A stretch of DNA of 64,000 nt from Flavobacteriales bacterium (GCA_028141885.1 JAOIQU010000003.1:1-64000); one strand, 5' to 3'. Counted from the stretch's first letter, positions 53,879-64,000 are shown. The notes: a model not told the origin generated them from the sequence alone. A program made the numbers and translations.

Positions 53879-54612
53879 CCCGTCAGGTTCAGATCCGCAA
53901 CCTCGGAGTCATGGACTACAAGCCTTGCTGGGATCTTCAAGAGGAGGTCTTCCAGGGCATGGTCAAGGCCAAAATCGCGCGCCGCAACGCCGGCCTTTCC
54001 CCCACCGATCCAGGTCCCGAGGGCGCCCCGGAATTGGCCCTGCCAGAGTCGAAGTTGTTTTGGGTGGAGCACCCGCACGTGTTGACACTGGGCAAAAGCG
54101 GTGCCGCGGCCAATGTGGTCGCGCCGCCCGAACGGTTGGCCGAGCTGGGCGTCCAGTACTTTCCCATCAATCGAGGAGGTGACATCACTTACCACGGGCC
54201 GGGTCAATTGGTGGGGTATCCGATTTTGGACCTCGACCAGTTTTTCACGGACATCCACAAATACTTGCGGTTTTTGGAGGAGACGGTCATCTTGACGTGT
54301 GCAGAGTATGGAGTCGAGGCTGGCAGAATCGAAGGATTGACGGGGGTTTGGATCGACCCTGAATCGGGGCCACGGGCGAGGAAGATTTGTGCGTTTGGGG
54401 TCAAATGCAGCCGCTGGGTGACGATGCACGGCTTGGCGCTGAATGTGAACACTGACCTGGACTTTTTCAATTTGATCGTGCCTTGCGGCATTGCCGATCG
54501 AGGCGTGACGTCGTTGGCAAGGGAGGTGGGCCGGCCTGTCGACATGGACGAGGTCAGAGCGCACATGACCCGTCACATGTCCCAGCTTTTTGAGTGGGAA
54601 CGCGTGGATTGA
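53875..54612 (+). CDS. lipB: Lipoyl(octanoyl) transferase LipB
   Basis: 245 residues. The signature is RGGDITYHGPGQLVGYPILD, with HPHVLTLGKSG before and KICAFGVKCSRWVTMHGLAL after (active lysine), and the catalytic cysteine in IVPCGI. It moves octanoyl from ACP to lipoyl domains. Compared with E. coli LipB it has an insertion near residues 40-55 (PTDPGPEGAPE...). The open frame upstream of 53875 belongs to the isomerase in another frame. Confidence 0.95.
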   Translation: MTRQVQIRNLGVMDYKPCWDLQEEVFQGMVKAKIARRNAGLSPTDPGPEGAPELALPESKLFWVEHPHVLTLGKSGAAANVVAPPERLAELGVQYFPINRGGDITYHGPGQLVGYPILDLDQFFTDIHKYLRFLEETVILTCAEYGVEAGRIEGLTGVWIDPESGPRARKICAFGVKCSRWVTMHGLALNVNTDLDFFNLIVPCGIADRGVTSLAREVGRPVDMDEVRAHMTRHMSQLFEWERVD

Positions 54613-54666
54613 GCACCAATCGGGGTCCTTTGTCCCGACCTTCGACGGGCCAAACCCTTGTTCCCC

Positions 54667-55827
54667 ATGAAATCCACTTTGCGCGCCATTGCGGCCTTCG
54701 TCTTGGCCGCAGTTCTGTTGTCTTACCTGACTAACTACGACTATTTGTGGGGGGGCATTCGGGAGACGTGGTTGCGTGGTTGGGAAAATGCCCAAATCGA
54801 CGACCTCCCTTTCCGAGATCACGTTCGGACCATCCCTGCGTCTTCGAATCCCCAGCCATGGCCGGAGGGTCCCAACTGGGATCAGGTGGCACCTGACGAG
54901 GACGGCAGGACTTGGCTTGAGAACAGCAAGACGGCCAGCTTTTTGGTCATCCAGAATGACAGCGTGGTGTACGAATCGTACTTCAAAGGCCACGACGTTA
55001 CGACCCTGACGAATTCCTTTTCAATGGTCAAATCAATCACGGCCATGGCTGTGGGTCTTGCCGTGAATCGTGGGCTTGTCGACGAGCAGGCGCGGTTGTC
55101 AGAATATCTTCCCCGTTTCGCAGAGGGAGAAAATGCGGATCTGACGGTGCAGGAAGTGCTTCAAATGCGCAGCAACATTCCCTTTGGGGAGAGTTACAAG
55201 GACCCTTTTGGCTTCCAGGCCAAGGCGTATTACCGCGACGACAACCGCACGTTGCTTGAGCCATATCGCGTGGAGGGAACTCCTGGCACGACCTTCCACT
55301 ACCAAGGCGGGAACACCATGTTGCTGGCTGAGGTGCTGGACCAGGTGCGCGACGGCAACCTCAGTAATGACATTGCTAATGGCTTGTGGGAGCAAATGGG
55401 TGCGGAACACGACGCGTTTTGGGGCCTTGATGGCGATCCTTCAGAGGGGGCTGTGGAGCGATCCTTTGCCCAGTACTATGCGACGACCCGGGACTTTGCG
55501 CGGTTTGGCCAACTCTTGCTTGACACGGGCGCCTGGAAAGGCCAGCAATTGCTTCCCCGGGATTTCACGGAGCGCATGATCACCCCCATTGAACGGTTGA
55601 CCGACGAGGTGGACACGGATTTTTACGGATACCAAATCTGGTTGGGCACCACAGACGACGGTTTGCCCTTCTCCATGTTGGAAGGGTTGAGGGGCCAAAT
55701 GGTCATCTCCCTTCCCGACCTCGACATGGTCGTGGTGCGTACGGGTTACGACAAGCTCAAGGCCAAAAAACGCGACTTGCCCGTGGACACGTACACGGTC
55801 ATCGACGTGGCGCGCCGGCTCCAATGA
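54667..55827 (+). CDS. Serine hydrolase (class C beta-lactamase / esterase family)
   Basis: 386 residues with an N-terminal signal anchor (about 5-22). The nucleophile motif SMVK (SxxK) occurs at NSFSMVKSITAMAVG, and a Y-containing second motif in FHYQGGNTML. This family includes D-Ala-D-Ala peptidases, esterases and AmpC-like enzymes; the substrate is unknown. A box resembling the -7 consensus (GACCTTCG, 54637-54644) lies 22 nt upstream. A TTG at 54658 is an alternative but less likely start. Confidence 0.82.
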   Translation: MKSTLRAIAAFVLAAVLLSYLTNYDYLWGGIRETWLRGWENAQIDDLPFRDHVRTIPASSNPQPWPEGPNWDQVAPDEDGRTWLENSKTASFLVIQNDSVVYESYFKGHDVTTLTNSFSMVKSITAMAVGLAVNRGLVDEQARLSEYLPRFAEGENADLTVQEVLQMRSNIPFGESYKDPFGFQAKAYYRDDNRTLLEPYRVEGTPGTTFHYQGGNTMLLAEVLDQVRDGNLSNDIANGLWEQMGAEHDAFWGLDGDPSEGAVERSFAQYYATTRDFARFGQLLLDTGAWKGQQLLPRDFTERMITPIERLTDEVDTDFYGYQIWLGTTDDGLPFSMLEGLRGQMVISLPDLDMVVVRTGYDKLKAKKRDLPVDTYTVIDVARRLQ

Positions 55828-55948
55828 GCAGTTCGAATGGGGCCTTTTCACATAACCTTCAACGGTTACAAACCGAGCCCTGACGCTTGTGAACAGTCAC
55901 AAAGGGTAAAGCCAAGACGCGATTTTCTTGGGTTCAAACCGCACGACC

Positions 55949-56689
55949 ATGCTTCGACAACTTCATGCCCTCGTCGTGGACGACGAGCCCCATTGCCGAG
56001 ACCTTTTGTGTCGCCAAATCGGCAGGACTTGCCCCTCCATCACCGTCATTCAAACCGCATCCAGCGCCAAAGAGGCGGAACGCTTGATTCAAGAATTGGC
56101 GCCAGATGTGGTCTTCATGGACATCCACATGCCCCACAAGACGGGATTGGATTTGCTCGAGTCGTTGGAGTCTCGCGGCTTCTATTTGGTTTTCACCACT
56201 GCGTTTGATCGCTACGCCGTTGAAGCCTTGCGCAAGCAGGCGTTTGATTACCTCTTGAAACCCATCAACCGGGACGATTTGAAGGCGTGTACCCGACGCA
56301 TTCTCATGCATTTTTACCACCATCGGGTCCCCGGTGAAGGCGCGCTTTCGCCAGCCATGAAAAGGTTGGAAATTCTCACCTTGGGCAAGCGGCATTTTGT
56401 CCGCCATCGGGACATTGTGCATGTTCAAGCGGAGGGCAGTTTCACCACCCTACATTTGGCCAGCGGCAGGCGCATCACCATGAGCAAAAACTTGAAGCGG
56501 GTGGAGGAAATGCTTGACAACGACATGTTCTTCAGGCCCCACAACAGTCACCTCGTTCAATTGGAGCGGGTGGAGGCATGCAATTACAGAGACAACACCG
56601 TCGTGCTGGACACGGGCGCGGTGGTGCCCATGGCGGTGCGCAAGAGGGAAGCGCTGAAGCAGCGTTTGTCCTTGTTGATGTCAGCATAG
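55949..56689 (+). CDS. LytTR family response regulator
   Basis: 246 residues: a receiver domain (about 5-120; acidic pocket VVDDEP, phosphoacceptor Asp in VVFMDIHMP, TTAFDRYAVEA, the conserved Lys in LLKPI) and a LytTR DNA-binding domain (about 145-245; VHVQAEGSFTTLHLASGRR, FFRPHNSHLVQLERV). Partner kinases of this class are usually LytS-like; none is adjacent. Start at ATG 55949 after a 121-nt gap that holds no clear gene. Confidence 0.92.
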   Translation: MLRQLHALVVDDEPHCRDLLCRQIGRTCPSITVIQTASSAKEAERLIQELAPDVVFMDIHMPHKTGLDLLESLESRGFYLVFTTAFDRYAVEALRKQAFDYLLKPINRDDLKACTRRILMHFYHHRVPGEGALSPAMKRLEILTLGKRHFVRHRDIVHVQAEGSFTTLHLASGRRITMSKNLKRVEEMLDNDMFFRPHNSHLVQLERVEACNYRDNTVVLDTGAVVPMAVRKREALKQRLSLLMSA

Positions 56690-56714
56690 TTGGGTTGGCG
56701 CTGGTGGCGGGGGC

Positions 56715-56722
56715 TATCTTTG
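56715..56722 (+). promoter_or_regulatory. -7 box of rlmN
   Basis: A perfect TATCTTTG, 4 nt (CCCC) before the ATG at 56727, with TTG at 56695-56697 as -33 candidate 17 nt upstream. Confidence 0.65.
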
Positions 56723-56726
56723 CCCC

Positions 56727-57815
56727 ATGGGCCAAGCCTTGCCAGACATCCGCACCCTCTCCTCGGAGGCATTGAGAAGTGCGCTCGTGGAGATGGGCGA
56801 GAAGTCGTTCCGCAGCAAGCAGGTGGAGGAGTGGTTGTGGACACATGCCGCAGGCTCGTTCGAAGACATGACGTCACTGGGCAAAGGGCTTCGTGCCAAA
56901 TTGGAGGCGTCGTTTTCGTTGGCGAGGATCGATCAAGTGGAAGCCCAGCACAGCAAAGACGGCACGGTCAAGTGCGCCTTCCAAATTGACGGTGACGCCC
57001 ACCGGGTCGTCGAAGGGGTGTTGATCCCAACCACCAAACGTCTGACGGCGTGCATCAGTTCTCAAGTGGGGTGCAGCTTGGCCTGCAAGTTTTGTGCAAC
57101 GGGCCGGCTCAAACTGTTGAAGAACCTCACTGCAGGAGACATGTTTGACCAAGTCCAAATGCTCAACGTCTTGGCGCATCAGCAATACGACAAGGGGTTG
57201 TCCAACATCGTGTACATGGGCATGGGCGAGCCGCTGTTGAATTATCGAAACGTCCTTGAGTCGGTCGACCGCATCACAGGCACGCCAGGGCTGGCCATGT
57301 CGCCCAAGCGAATCACCATCTCCACGGCGGGCATTGCCAAGGCCATCAAGCGCCTTGGAGACGACGAGGTCAAGTTCAACCTGGCGCTCAGTTTACACGC
57401 GGCCAACGACGCCAAGCGCAACCACATCATGGCGATCAACGAGACCAACAACTTGGCGGTGTTGGCTGAAGCGTTGCGTCATTTTGTGGACAAGACCGGC
57501 ACCCGCCCGACGTTCGAATTCATTGTGTTCAAAGACTTCAATGACGGTCTCGAGGATGCGCGTGAGCTCGCACAATTCTGCAAGCACATCCCGTGCAAAA
57601 TCAACCTCATTGAATACAACCCCATCGACGACGGGGAATTCCAACAAACGACGCCGGAGCGGCTGAATGATTTCGTGGCCTTGCTCGAAGACCGCAACCT
57701 CATCGTCAATGTGCGCCGTTCACGCGGCAAGGACATTGATGCTGCGTGCGGACAGCTCGCCAACAAAAACGCGGCGGGCGAAGAGGCGCCAAGAAAGGAA
57801 GTCAGTCGAGCTTGA
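56727..57815 (+). CDS. rlmN: Dual-specificity RNA methyltransferase RlmN
   Basis: 362 residues: N-terminal helical accessory domain, radical-SAM motif [24 protein letters not shown], the S-adenosylmethionine-binding strands, and the C-terminal catalytic cysteine in [10 protein letters not shown]. It methylates A2503 of 23S rRNA and A37 of some tRNAs. The gene overlaps the convergent lepA by 14 bp. Confidence 0.95.
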   Translation: MGQALPDIRTLSSEALRSALVEMGEKSFRSKQVEEWLWTHAAGSFEDMTSLGKGLRAKLEASFSLARIDQVEAQHSKDGTVKCAFQIDGDAHRVVEGVLIPTTKRLTACISSQVGCSLACKFCATGRLKLLKNLTAGDMFDQVQMLNVLAHQQYDKGLSNIVYMGMGEPLLNYRNVLESVDRITGTPGLAMSPKRITISTAGIAKAIKRLGDDEVKFNLALSLHAANDAKRNHIMAINETNNLAVLAEALRHFVDKTGTRPTFEFIVFKDFNDGLEDARELAQFCKHIPCKINLIEYNPIDDGEFQQTTPERLNDFVALLEDRNLIVNVRRSRGKDIDAACGQLANKNAAGEEAPRKEVSRA

Positions 57816-59592
57816 GTACCGCGAGGAAGGCCGATTGAGGCACTTCCACGGTGCCGATTTGGCGCATGCGCTTCTTGCCCTTTTTCTGCTTTTCGAGCAG
57901 CTTCCGTTTCCGTGTGATGTCCCCTCCGTAACACTTCGCGGTGACGTCTTTCCGGACGGCGGAAATGGTCTCTCGGGCGATGATTTTCGCACCGATGGCC
58001 GCCTGCAAGGCAATCATGAACTGTTGCCTTGGAATGAGTTCCTTCAGCTTGATGCAGATCTTCTTGCCGAGGTTGTGGGCGTGGTCCCTGTGGATCAGGG
58101 CACTCAAAGCATCGACCTGGTCTCCGTTCAACAGGATGTCCATCTTCACCAGGTTGCTCTGCTTGTAGCCGTCTGGGAAGTAGTCGAAGGACGCGTATCC
58201 GCGGGAGATGGTTTTCAGCTTGTCGTAAAAGTCAAAGACGATTTCCCCCAAGGGCATGCTGAAGGTGAGTTCCACCCGGTCTGACGTGAGGTAGACCTGG
58301 TTCGACAAGACGCCACGCTTTTCGATGCACAAACTCATCACGGGGCCGACGTATTCGCTTTTCGTGATGATTTGAGCTTTGATGAACGGCTCTTCCACAA
58401 AATCGAGGTGATTGGCGTCGGGCAAATCGCTCGGATTCATGATCTCGAGTTTCTCGCCTTTCTTGGTGTACGCCTTGTAACCCACGTTGGGCACCGTGGT
58501 GATCACCGTCATGTTGAACTCGCGTTCAAGTCGTTCCTGGATGATCTCCATGTGGAGCATGCCGAGGAAGCCACAACGGAAGCCAAACCCGAGCGCCGCC
58601 GAGCTTTCAGGCTCAAACACCAGAGATGCATCGTTAAGCTGGAGCTTTTCCATGGAGGCGCGAAGTTCTTCGTAGTCCTCGGTGTCCACGGGGTAGATGC
58701 CCGCAAAGACCATGGGCTTGACGTCCTCAAAACCCTGAACCGCTTCCTGGCAGGGCCGTTCTTTTTGAGTTAGCGTGTCGCCCACCTTCACCTCTTTTGC
58801 GTTTTTGATGCCAGAGATGATGTAGCCGACATCGCCAGCAGCGAGCTGCTTTTTGGGGACGAGGTCCAGGCCCAAAATGCCAATCTCGTCGGCATCGTAT
58901 TCCTTCCCAGTGGCGACAAACTTGACCTTGTCTCCTTTGTTGATGGTGCCGTTCAACACGCGGAAGTAGGCAATGATGCCGCGGAAGCTGTTGAAGACGG
59001 AGTCGAAAATCATGGCCTGCAGAGGCGCTTCAGGGTCGCCTTTCGGGGCGGGCACCCGGTCGACGATGGCTTCGAGGATGCCCTCCACGCCCATGCCCGT
59101 CTTGCCGGACGCGGGCAAAATGTCTCCCATGTCGCACCCAATGAGATCCACGATTTGCTCGCCGACCACTTCTGGATCGGCAGAATCGAGGTCCATTTTG
59201 TTCAGGACGGGGATGATTTCGAGGTCGTGCTCGAGGGCGAGGTAGAGGTTGCTGATGGTTTGGGCTTCGATGCCTTGGGTGGCATCCACAATCAACAAAG
59301 CTCCTTCGCACGCGGCGATGGAACGGGACACCTCGTAGCTGAAGTCGACGTGACCCGGGGTGTCAATGAGGTTGAAGATGTATTCTTGGCCATCTTTCCC
59401 TTTGTAGTTCATTTGGATGGCGTGGCTCTTGATGGTGATGCCTCGCTCACGCTCGAGGTCCATGTCGTCGAGCGTTTGTTCTTGCAATTCCCGGTCGGAA
59501 ATGGTGCCCGTCGTTTGGAGCAAACGATCGGCCAGGGTGCTTTTCCCGTGGTCGATGTGGGCGATGATGCAGAAATTGCGAATGTTCTTCAT
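57802..59592 (-). CDS. lepA: Elongation factor 4 (LepA)
   Basis: 596 residues from ATG 59592, where the family starts ([19 protein letters not shown]). G motifs: [26 protein letters not shown]. Domains 2, 3 and 5 and the LepA-specific C-terminus ([14 protein letters not shown]) follow. It back-translocates stalled ribosomes. In-frame starts upstream at ATG 59634 and GTG 59649 cannot be excluded, since the -7 box at 59653-59660 lies just before them. Confidence 0.93.
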   Translation of the reverse strand: MKNIRNFCIIAHIDHGKSTLADRLLQTTGTISDRELQEQTLDDMDLERERGITIKSHAIQMNYKGKDGQEYIFNLIDTPGHVDFSYEVSRSIAACEGALLIVDATQGIEAQTISNLYLALEHDLEIIPVLNKMDLDSADPEVVGEQIVDLIGCDMGDILPASGKTGMGVEGILEAIVDRVPAPKGDPEAPLQAMIFDSVFNSFRGIIAYFRVLNGTINKGDKVKFVATGKEYDADEIGILGLDLVPKKQLAAGDVGYIISGIKNAKEVKVGDTLTQKERPCQEAVQGFEDVKPMVFAGIYPVDTEDYEELRASMEKLQLNDASLVFEPESSAALGFGFRCGFLGMLHMEIIQERLEREFNMTVITTVPNVGYKAYTKKGEKLEIMNPSDLPDANHLDFVEEPFIKAQIITKSEYVGPVMSLCIEKRGVLSNQVYLTSDRVELTFSMPLGEIVFDFYDKLKTISRGYASFDYFPDGYKQSNLVKMDILLNGDQVDALSALIHRDHAHNLGKKICIKLKELIPRQQFMIALQAAIGAKIIARETISAVRKDVTAKCYGGDITRKRKLLEKQKKGKKRMRQIGTVEVPQSAFLAVLKLD

Positions 59593-59652
59593 GTCCAAAA
59601 GTTCCTGCGCAAGACGGCGACCGAGGTCATTCATGGGCACCGAATGCACGTG

Positions 59653-59660
59653 CGAAGGTA
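59653..59660 (-). promoter_or_regulatory. -7 box of lepA
   Basis: TACCTTCG on the minus strand, 3 nt from the GTG at 59649 and 18 nt from the ATG at 59634. Confidence 0.45.
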
Positions 59661-59689
59661 CTTCTAGATTAACCCGCGCGCGAGTTTGT

Positions 59690-59697
59690 TATCTTTA
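59690..59697 (+). promoter_or_regulatory. -7-like box of the large CHU_C gene
   Basis: TATCTTTA, preceded by a TTTG 3 nt upstream; it would leave a 67-nt leader before the ATG at 59765. Confidence 0.35.
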
Positions 59698-59764
59698 CGG
59701 GCCGCGCAATGGGAACCTTTTGCCCATCGCACAGCGTTCTGTTCACAACCTACTGCCCGAATCT

Positions 59765-62700
59765 ATGACCCGAGCCCTTCCAACTCACGTCTTGTCGACC
59801 CTGTTTGTTTTGTCCGTGTTGGCGTTTGCGCCGACCACGGCCCAAGTCACGTTCGAAGAGAACAGAACGGCCAAGCAGATTCTAGACAGCTACGATTCTT
59901 TTGAGCGTGCGGTGCTGCATATGACGCGTGACGAGTGGGAAGTGGTGCGCGCTTGGGAAGGCTTTGACGAAGAGCGGTACTTGACCTTCCTGCACGAATA
60001 CCATGACAGTTTCGATGTGGAGCGCGCCTGGAACAAGGAGTTGCGGTTGCAGAAAATCATGGAAGACGACGCGTGTGGTTGCTGGATTGAGCCGGACGAC
60101 TCTTACACCACGATGGTGCCACCTCCAGGACTTGGTGGTTTGGGCCCCAATGAAATGGCATGGGCCAACCAAGGTGGCGCGGGGTGGAATGTGGACTGCG
60201 CGTCAGAACCCATCCCCGTTTCTGCGTCTGGGGCATGGACTTTCGACTTGTACGGTGCCACTTATGGCAATTTTTACGTGAATTCAAAGGGCCAGATTTC
60301 TTTTGGTGGCGATGTCATTGACTGGACACCGACTGGCTTTCCTGCAGCGGAATACAACCAAATCGCAGGATACTGGCAGGACACGGACATCCGTTCGGTT
60401 GGCGAAATCAAATGGAAGCGCACAGCAGATGCTGTCTACGTCAACTACATCGACGTGGGGTATTACAACAACCAGGACAACCTGACCAACAGCTTCCAGA
60501 TCATCATCACCTACCCAGAAAGTGGCGTTCTGCCAGAAGGCAGCAACGCGCAGGTGTGCTACCTCGACATGAACTGGTCACACGGAGACGTCAATGGTTC
60601 GGGGGGTTGTTGTGGCACGGACCCAGGGGTGACCGGCGCCGACGGCGATGACACCAGCCCCAATGTGAATGCAAGCCCCCACGTGCAGTTTGGCCGATTC
60701 AATTTGCCAGACGACACCTACAACGGTCCCTACGGCATCGGCGATGACGAACAGGACGGGATCAACTGGTTGGACTTCAAATTCTTCAACATCAACACGG
60801 CTGAAAGCACCAACAACCTGAATCCGGTTGCGACAGAAAACCTCGGTTGCGACACCATCACCTTGTGCTTGGGCCAAAGCACGTCATTGGATGTGGCTTT
60901 CTTGGGCCCGGAGCCAGGTCAAACAGTCAATGTGACCGTGGAGGAGTCTTTGACTGGAGCCAGTTCCATTGACGGCTTGGGCTCAACCAATGGTGAAACG
61001 GCTACGGTCACCGGCACGTTCAATGCTGCGTCGGCCGGTTTGAACACGGTCACCATCACCGCCACAGACAGCGACGGTGCAACCACCCAACTGGACATTG
61101 TCATCAACGTGCTTGGGATCAACCCTCCATCCATCGAGGTGGCGTCTCCGACAGGCGAGGAGTTTGGCATTTGTGCTGGCGCCGAGTTGGCGGTTGTGGC
61201 CAACTCACTAGGTGGGGACGAGCCGGTCTCAGACTGGAGTTGGAATTTGAACAGCTCATACTGGGATGAGAATGAGGCCACGATTCCATTCGGAGGCACG
61301 TTCGTAGTCACAGGTGAAACTGCAGGAGGCTGTGTGGTGCGGGAGTCGTTCGAAGTGTTCCAAACGCCTTACTACCTGCCCACGGTTGAGGGAACGCTGC
61401 AAGCCGTTTGCCCAGGGGACTCTGTGTTCGTGGAGGTGATTCCCGACGACGATGAGAATTTCGTGTCGTACGAATGGGTGCCCAATTGGAACAACGGTGG
61501 AGGTGAGGTCCTGGAAGACCTCGGCTCAGGCGCATGGCTCTCTGCTGGCATCTACCAAGTCGTCGTGGCGGATGAAGGCGGCTGTGAGGGGCGCAGAACG
61601 TTTTTGTTGAGCCAAACGGCGGCGTCCATTCCAGAGGAACTGAACGTGACTGCGTTGTGCGGAGATGAGGCTTTTGATCCAGTGGAATTCACGGGCGGGT
61701 TTGCTTCACCATCGGAGGGATTCTTGAGTTTCCAATTGTCAGGCAGCACGGGCAATGGCTGGGGAGGCTCGTACTTGGACGTTCAAATCATCCACGAAGA
61801 TGGCACGGTGACCACGAGCACCGTATCGCTGGCCTCAGGCACCTTTGCCAACATCAACGACGATCCGGATTTGGCCATCGTGTACGGCGACAGCATTCAG
61901 GTCACCTACATCAGTGCAGATCCGTCCAACGACGAATTCAACACCTTCGACATGTTCAATTGTGTGCAGAACTGCATCGGAGACAACGCCAACTCATGCA
62001 CAACTTTCGACGACCTGTCCTCTGGCCTGTTGTTCTACGGCCCAGCGCTGTGTCAAGTGCAGCCGGCGTTGGGGGCGTGGGAGGAGACCTCGAACTTGGG
62101 CAACAACACATTTGCCAGCCTCGACACCTTCAACACGGTGTGGTCGGCAACGGAATTTGGGTTGTACGAACTCTGCTTCACCGAGAACGAATGCGGCATC
62201 GAGTCGTGTTATGAAGTGGAGGTCAGCGACGTTCCTGCCATCGAGCTGAGCGAGGGTGATGAGGTTTGGGTGTGTGGCGACGACATCCTTGATTTGACGG
62301 CATTCGTCACCGATCCGGGAGGGGCGGCGTCCATCAATTGGCCTTATCCGGGCAACGACGATGTGACCCAAAACGACTACACTTGGACCCAATACAGCAC
62401 GCCTACTTTGGTGGTGACCGTCACCAATGGTTGTGGGGAAGCAACCGACCAAGTGGCGGTGACGGCCGTGCCGGAGCCCCTGTTGGAAGACGCCTTCATC
62501 TGCGAAGAGGGTACGTTCATTGAGCTTGACCCCATCACAGGAGACCAAAACACGGATTTCGTGTACAACTGGTCTTACAATGGCAACGATCAACCGGATG
62601 TGCAAGACAACGAATGGGAGGTTGGTGCCTCGGGAGTGTATTGTGTGACGACTCCCTTTGAGGAGTGCCCTCCCTCTTTCGACGATAGCGATTGTGGGTT

Positions 62701-63592
62701 TGTGGACATCGTGAGCCAGTTGGATCCGGACCTCGTGTTTGATGGTGGCGCCACCACGGATTGCGATGGAGGAGGCATCGAGCCAGGTGCTGACGCCGTC
62801 CTGGGTGTCAGCGAGGCGTTCATGTTTCAGTACCCAGATTACACCATCACGTGGCCGGATGGAACGGAGACTACTGCAGACCCTGTGCACGAGTGGATCA
62901 TTCCCGAGGAGTCGGAGTTGAACAACACCACCATCTGCGTGGAAGTTGCGGATCCATACGGGTGTGACCCGCAGGAGGTGTGCGGTTTGGTGTTCATTGG
63001 AGACGTACCGACATGGGACCCTCAGCCAACCTACTCTGGGGCACTGTCCCTGTGTCCTGAGCAACCAGAAACGTTGGATTTGAATGCAAACTTCACCGTG
63101 GACGGCTATGCGGATTACACTTGGTCCGTGACATGTGCCACGTCTGAAGGCGAAGACACCTTGGTCACGTTTGAATGGGAGAACGTGGTGGACGTCTTGG
63201 GGGAGATGTTCCCTCAAACTTGCTGGGGTTACACCCTGGATCTCACCGCGTCGATTGCGAATCCTTGCTTGGCTTCGGGTCTGCAGCACGACTACAGCGT
63301 GGTGGTGGACAATTGTGAAATCTTGCCAGTGAACGTGTTCACACCGCGAGACGGCAACGACAAGAACAACGCCTTCATCATCATGGGCCTCGAGCCTTGG
63401 GAGGACGACGAAGAAGGCGTGTTGGTGCGCATTTTCAATCGCTGGGGCAACCTGGTTTACGAGAACCCGAGGTACAGAAACGGAAGCCCTTGGTATGGAG
63501 ACGATGCGGCAGACGGGGTGTACTTCTACACCATCCTGTTGCCCAACGGCGATGAGAAGACAGGCACGGTCAACATTTTCCGTTTCCGCTGA
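59765..63592 (+). CDS. Large secreted protein: NIDO-like domain, Ig-like repeats, CHU_C (T9SS type B)
   Basis: 1275 residues from the ATG at 59765. The signal peptide is about 1-27 (ending PTTAQ). A short charged helical segment follows, then a nidogen-like region (about 130-340: GNFYVNSKGQISFGGDVIDW, AGYWQDTDIR, IIITYPESGV). Many Ig-like, PKD-like or adhesion repeats come next, and a C-terminal CHU_C domain (NVFTPRDGNDKNNAF, RIFNRWGNLVYENPRY, VYFYTILLPNGDEKTGTV). It should be a surface adhesin exported by T9SS. Upstream frame to 59417 lies over lepA and the promoters. No PorP/SprF partner is adjacent. Confidence 0.83.
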   Translation: MTRALPTHVLSTLFVLSVLAFAPTTAQVTFEENRTAKQILDSYDSFERAVLHMTRDEWEVVRAWEGFDEERYLTFLHEYHDSFDVERAWNKELRLQKIMEDDACGCWIEPDDSYTTMVPPPGLGGLGPNEMAWANQGGAGWNVDCASEPIPVSASGAWTFDLYGATYGNFYVNSKGQISFGGDVIDWTPTGFPAAEYNQIAGYWQDTDIRSVGEIKWKRTADAVYVNYIDVGYYNNQDNLTNSFQIIITYPESGVLPEGSNAQVCYLDMNWSHGDVNGSGGCCGTDPGVTGADGDDTSPNVNASPHVQFGRFNLPDDTYNGPYGIGDDEQDGINWLDFKFFNINTAESTNNLNPVATENLGCDTITLCLGQSTSLDVAFLGPEPGQTVNVTVEESLTGASSIDGLGSTNGETATVTGTFNAASAGLNTVTITATDSDGATTQLDIVINVLGINPPSIEVASPTGEEFGICAGAELAVVANSLGGDEPVSDWSWNLNSSYWDENEATIPFGGTFVVTGETAGGCVVRESFEVFQTPYYLPTVEGTLQAVCPGDSVFVEVIPDDDENFVSYEWVPNWNNGGGEVLEDLGSGAWLSAGIYQVVVADEGGCEGRRTFLLSQTAASIPEELNVTALCGDEAFDPVEFTGGFASPSEGFLSFQLSGSTGNGWGGSYLDVQIIHEDGTVTTSTVSLASGTFANINDDPDLAIVYGDSIQVTYISADPSNDEFNTFDMFNCVQNCIGDNANSCTTFDDLSSGLLFYGPALCQVQPALGAWEETSNLGNNTFASLDTFNTVWSATEFGLYELCFTENECGIESCYEVEVSDVPAIELSEGDEVWVCGDDILDLTAFVTDPGGAASINWPYPGNDDVTQNDYTWTQYSTPTLVVTVTNGCGEATDQVAVTAVPEPLLEDAFICEEGTFIELDPITGDQNTDFVYNWSYNGNDQPDVQDNEWEVGASGVYCVTTPFEECPPSFDDSDCGFVDIVSQLDPDLVFDGGATTDCDGGGIEPGADAVLGVSEAFMFQYPDYTITWPDGTETTADPVHEWIIPEESELNNTTICVEVADPYGCDPQEVCGLVFIGDVPTWDPQPTYSGALSLCPEQPETLDLNANFTVDGYADYTWSVTCATSEGEDTLVTFEWENVVDVLGEMFPQTCWGYTLDLTASIANPCLASGLQHDYSVVVDNCEILPVNVFTPRDGNDKNNAFIIMGLEPWEDDEEGVLVRIFNRWGNLVYENPRYRNGSPWYGDDAADGVYFYTILLPNGDEKTGTVNIFRFR

Positions 63593-63603
63593 GGAAGGCA
63601 CCG

Positions 63604-64000
63604 GTGGCCAAAGTCAAAACGCGATACGTCTGTTCGGAATGCGGACATGTTCACCCCCAATGGGTGGGCCAGTGCGCGCAATGCAAATCTTGGAATACGC
63701 TTGAAGAGGAATCGGTAGGCCCCGTGTCACAACGGGCGGCGCGGTCAGGACTGACAGCCCTTCAAAAGCCCAAAATCAGGCCGCTGGCTGAAGTTCAAGT
63801 TTCGGAGTTGCCCCGCTTGGACATGGGCGATCAGGAGTTGAATCGCGTGCTCGGAGGTGGGGCCGTCCCTGGTGGGGTCGCGCTGCTAGGCGGTGAGCCG
63901 GGCATTGGCAAGTCCACGCTGATGCTTCAGGTGGCCCTTCAGGTTGGCCAAAAGGGAGCCAAAGTCCTGTACATCAGTGGAGAGGAGAGTGCCGAGCAGG
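63604..64000 (+). CDS. radA: DNA repair protein RadA, 5' part
   Basis: 132 codons before the window ends. It starts at a GTG 12 nt after the CHU_C stop: (M)AKVKTRYVCSECG, a four-cysteine zinc finger (CSEC...CAQC), then the ATPase domain with Walker A GGEPGIGKSTL and ISGEESAEQ. RadA helps branch migration in recombination. The 3' two thirds lie beyond the window, so this is a cut gene, not a broken one. Confidence 0.93.
   Translation, partial: MAKVKTRYVCSECGHVHPQWVGQCAQCKSWNTLEEESVGPVSQRAARSGLTALQKPKIRPLAEVQVSELPRLDMGDQELNRVLGGGAVPGGVALLGGEPGIGKSTLMLQVALQVGQKGAKVLYISGEESAEQ

Noticed and set aside
55828..55948. Regulatory element in front of the LytTR gene
   Set aside because: TAACCTTC near 55849 is a possible box, but it is about 90 nt from the start and unsupported by any other signal.

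Overview
The window comes from a Bacteroidota chromosome, most likely a free-living (possibly marine) member of the Flavobacteriales with fairly high GC. The evidence is lineage-specific content. There are type IX secretion (T9SS) cargo with type A and type B (CHU_C) C-termini, and a PorP/SprF-type protein. The murF-alr fusion, the long-form urocanase, the ~630-residue amidophosphoribosyltransferase and the DUF4175 / ATPase / ybeY / mnmG operon point the same way. The recurrent promoter element is the Bacteroidota -7 box TAnnTTTG, and clear Shine-Dalgarno sequences are largely absent. Species cannot be fixed from sequence alone. The window is dense, ordinary chromosome: no prophage, insertion sequence, CRISPR array or rRNA operon was seen, and there is one tRNA.

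Layout. 1-308 is gene-free. 309-2306 is a single open frame joining ribose-5-phosphate isomerase B to an M28 aminopeptidase. 2281-11197 (-) runs from a large DUF4175 membrane protein through an anti-sigma-type ATPase, ybeY and mnmG to an aldehyde dehydrogenase and a thioredoxin-like lipoprotein. 11250-20620 holds a T9SS lamin-tail protein, an EamA transporter, hemW, a biotin carrier protein, and a cluster of CHU_C cargo, PorP/SprF and sensor kinase; the kinase frame is broken at a run of 11 G. 20610-25624 (-) carries a lectin-like CHU_C protein, wecB and a glycosyltransferase. 25723-27401 holds tRNA-Leu(CAA), a fragment of a secreted-protein gene, a DCC-family protein and a T9SS type A protein. 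27414-32204 has purF, a thioredoxin-fold protein, a DUF5522 mini-protein and hutU. 32284-38837 is a TetR / TolC / adaptor / RND efflux operon. 38854-42017 (-) is murF-alr and tdk. 42059-47397 has two small envelope proteins followed by the translation cluster rplM-rpsI-rpsB-tsf-pyrH-frr. 47455-50671 (-) is lysS, a DUF59 protein and dxr. 50773-57815 holds a TonB receptor, a sugar-phosphate isomerase, lipB, a serine hydrolase, a LytTR regulator and rlmN. 57802-64000 holds lepA (-), a 1275-residue CHU_C protein and the start of radA.

How it fits together. Most genes are housekeeping: translation, tRNA and rRNA modification, cell wall, isoprenoid, purine and lipoate synthesis. Four secreted T9SS proteins, a lipoprotein oxidoreductase, an efflux pump and a TonB receptor make up the envelope part. 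No new multi-gene system is evident. The strongest unusual signals are these. (1) Around 20 genes have a -7 promoter box ending only 4-7 nt before the start codon, which implies leaderless or almost leaderless mRNAs and also settles several start codons. (2) The G11 tract disrupts the sensor kinase exactly between its sensor and kinase halves. (3) The rpiB-M28 open frame has a signal peptide in its middle.
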